Made by a program: the position numbers and the translations under genes
In this document: positions 62,833 to 64,000 of the stretch, piece after piece
How positions within the stretch are numbered: position 1 is the first letter of the stretch
Layout: each line of letters begins with the position of its first letter
Assembly (NCBI RefSeq): GCF_033568475.1
Contig: NC_133123.1
Coordinates: forward strand, 4,216,001-4,280,000
Direction of reading: 5' to 3'
Origin: Henckelia pumila
Lineage: Eukaryota; Streptophyta; Magnoliopsida; Lamiales; Gesneriaceae
Length of the DNA stretch: 64,000 nt
The notes under the pieces: model-generated
Told to the model about the DNA's origin: nothing
Seen by the model: the letters and a program-made list of their open reading frames with translations, nothing else
Database searches by the model: none

Positions 62833-64000
62833 AAAACTCATAACTGGGATGCTTGTGTCGCTCTTAAGAACTTATGCTCAGATTCTACACCGTTTGCGTA
62901 TGATATGTCACCTTTTGATATCTCTACTTCCTTCACTATGATTATTGGTGATTTACATGTATAATTTTAACGACTGTTTGCGTATGATATGTCACCTTTT
63001 GATATCTCTACTTCCTTCACTATGATTATTAGTGACTTACATGTATAATTTTGCTCGTTAAAGGTACATTTTGGCCCCATTTTACTGGTGTACATAATGC
63101 ATAAGCATAAACTTTGTACGTCAAAAGACACAAATGATTGATACAAGTATACCTTGTGTAATATAGAGAGCCCCGATAAGATGGCATGGATTATTCATCA
63201 GGTGGAAATAGAGTTACTTCCTTGTCTCTGTGCAAAGAGAAAATATGTGATACATTGATTTTGTCATAGTATCTCTTCATCGTTTACAACATGAAAACGT
63301 GCACTGCTGAATCTTAGATCATTGTAAGAAGCCTTTGTGTGCTGCACAATTATTCCACCAAGTGCATGATGCATTGTTGGCTGAATCACAACAATAAACA
63401 TCAACTCTAGATCGCTCAATCTACGGTTATGGCAATATGCTTAGGAAGAAAGCAGCCCGAATGCCAGACTATTCGATCTAATGCTAATTGCACAATCTTT
63501 TGGTTCTGTAGATGAGAAACGCAATGCAATGATATAAATTAATAAATTATTGCCTTTGAGGCAGAGTAACTTAGATATGGAAGTAAAGAAGGAGGTAATG
63601 TCTGGTTTTATATTTCAAAATCCTTAATGCAAATCCACACGAATTGTTTGACTAATTTTCAGATCCACCATTGGTTTTGTATTTCACAATCCTCAATGCA
63701 AAAGTCGCTTGGCATACAGTTGTAAGTTGTAACAATTCTACTCCTATCTCTAATATGTGTAAAAATTATAAAATGAATATTTCTTCGGCTTTTTTTTTTC
63801 TTCTTCCAGATTTTCTTGCAGGAAAATCCTATCCGAAAAACCAATCAGGCACCTGTTTAAAAGTAAAAGGAAGTCCTAACCAACTCCACCATATGTTTGT
63901 TGTTTATTCACAGAGAATTTAAATGCTCGGATGTTAGATTCCAACTATGCATGTCTTTTAGGTGATTCTCCTTTATCTGATTGTATATATATTTTTCATA
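62833..64000. other. 3' flank with duplicated segments
   Basis: Holds a 77-bp direct duplication (62892-62968 and 62976-63052), a diverged copy of the 60.6-kb segment (about 63714-63800) and a diverged copy of part of the intron at 62172-62280 (about 63890-64000). No supported gene. Confidence 0.6.
62892..63052. repeat. 77-bp direct duplication in the 3' flank
   Basis: Copies at 62892-62968 and 62976-63052, both beginning GTTTGCGTATGATATGTCAC and ending in TACATGTATAATTTT, with two substitutions and a 7-bp spacer. It probably lies in the 3' UTR. Confidence 0.92.

Overview
The window is nuclear DNA of a flowering plant, almost certainly a eudicot. Genes are spliced with GT-AG introns in an AT-rich background. 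The recognisable proteins are plant-type: a CNGC4-type channel, a class VIII myosin, chloroplast CcdA, a DUF4408/DUF761 protein and an AGD5-type ArfGAP. Plant mobile elements (Ty1/Copia, hAT, Harbinger-like MITE, a tRNA-type SINE) fill the spaces. Species cannot be fixed from the sequence.

Layout. Positions 1-13996 are retrotransposon: an older, broken Ty1/Copia element on the minus strand, cut off by the window start, with a very young and apparently whole second Copia element (2589-12200) nested in its gag region. The young element has two 1.86-kb LTRs that differ at only two positions seen, a CCACG target duplication, a primer binding site, a polypurine tract and one 1304-codon polyprotein frame. 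Positions 14000-16860 are AT-rich and hold a diverged 0.83-kb tandem duplication.

Host genes follow: LC8-type dynein light chain (+, 16860-17350), CNGC4 (-, 18276-22191), a 5-kb gene-free stretch with a Harbinger-like MITE, myosin VIII (-, 27059-35861, 24 coding exons), a spacer with two small DNA transposons and a palindrome, a small Lys/Arg-rich protein (+, 38601-39799), a short protein consisting only of the N-terminal zinc domain of VAL/HSI2 repressors (+, 40948-43208), chloroplast CcdA (+, 44757-48187, with a solo LTR in an intron), a DUF4408-DUF761 protein (-, 48561-50415), the ArfGAP AGD5/NEVERSHED (-, 52377-56951) and two small conserved plant proteins (+, 58768-59459 and 61870-62832).

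The genes do not form a pathway; this is an ordinary plant gene series. Exon boundaries were worked out by hand from reading phase, splice dinucleotides and remembered family sequences, so they are models without transcript support. I found no convincing new multi-gene system. The most unusual items are the GC-rich palindromic block in the leader of the young Copia element, the stand-alone VAL-type zinc-domain gene, the 14-nt and 28-nt myosin micro-exons, and the transposons placed precisely by their target duplications.
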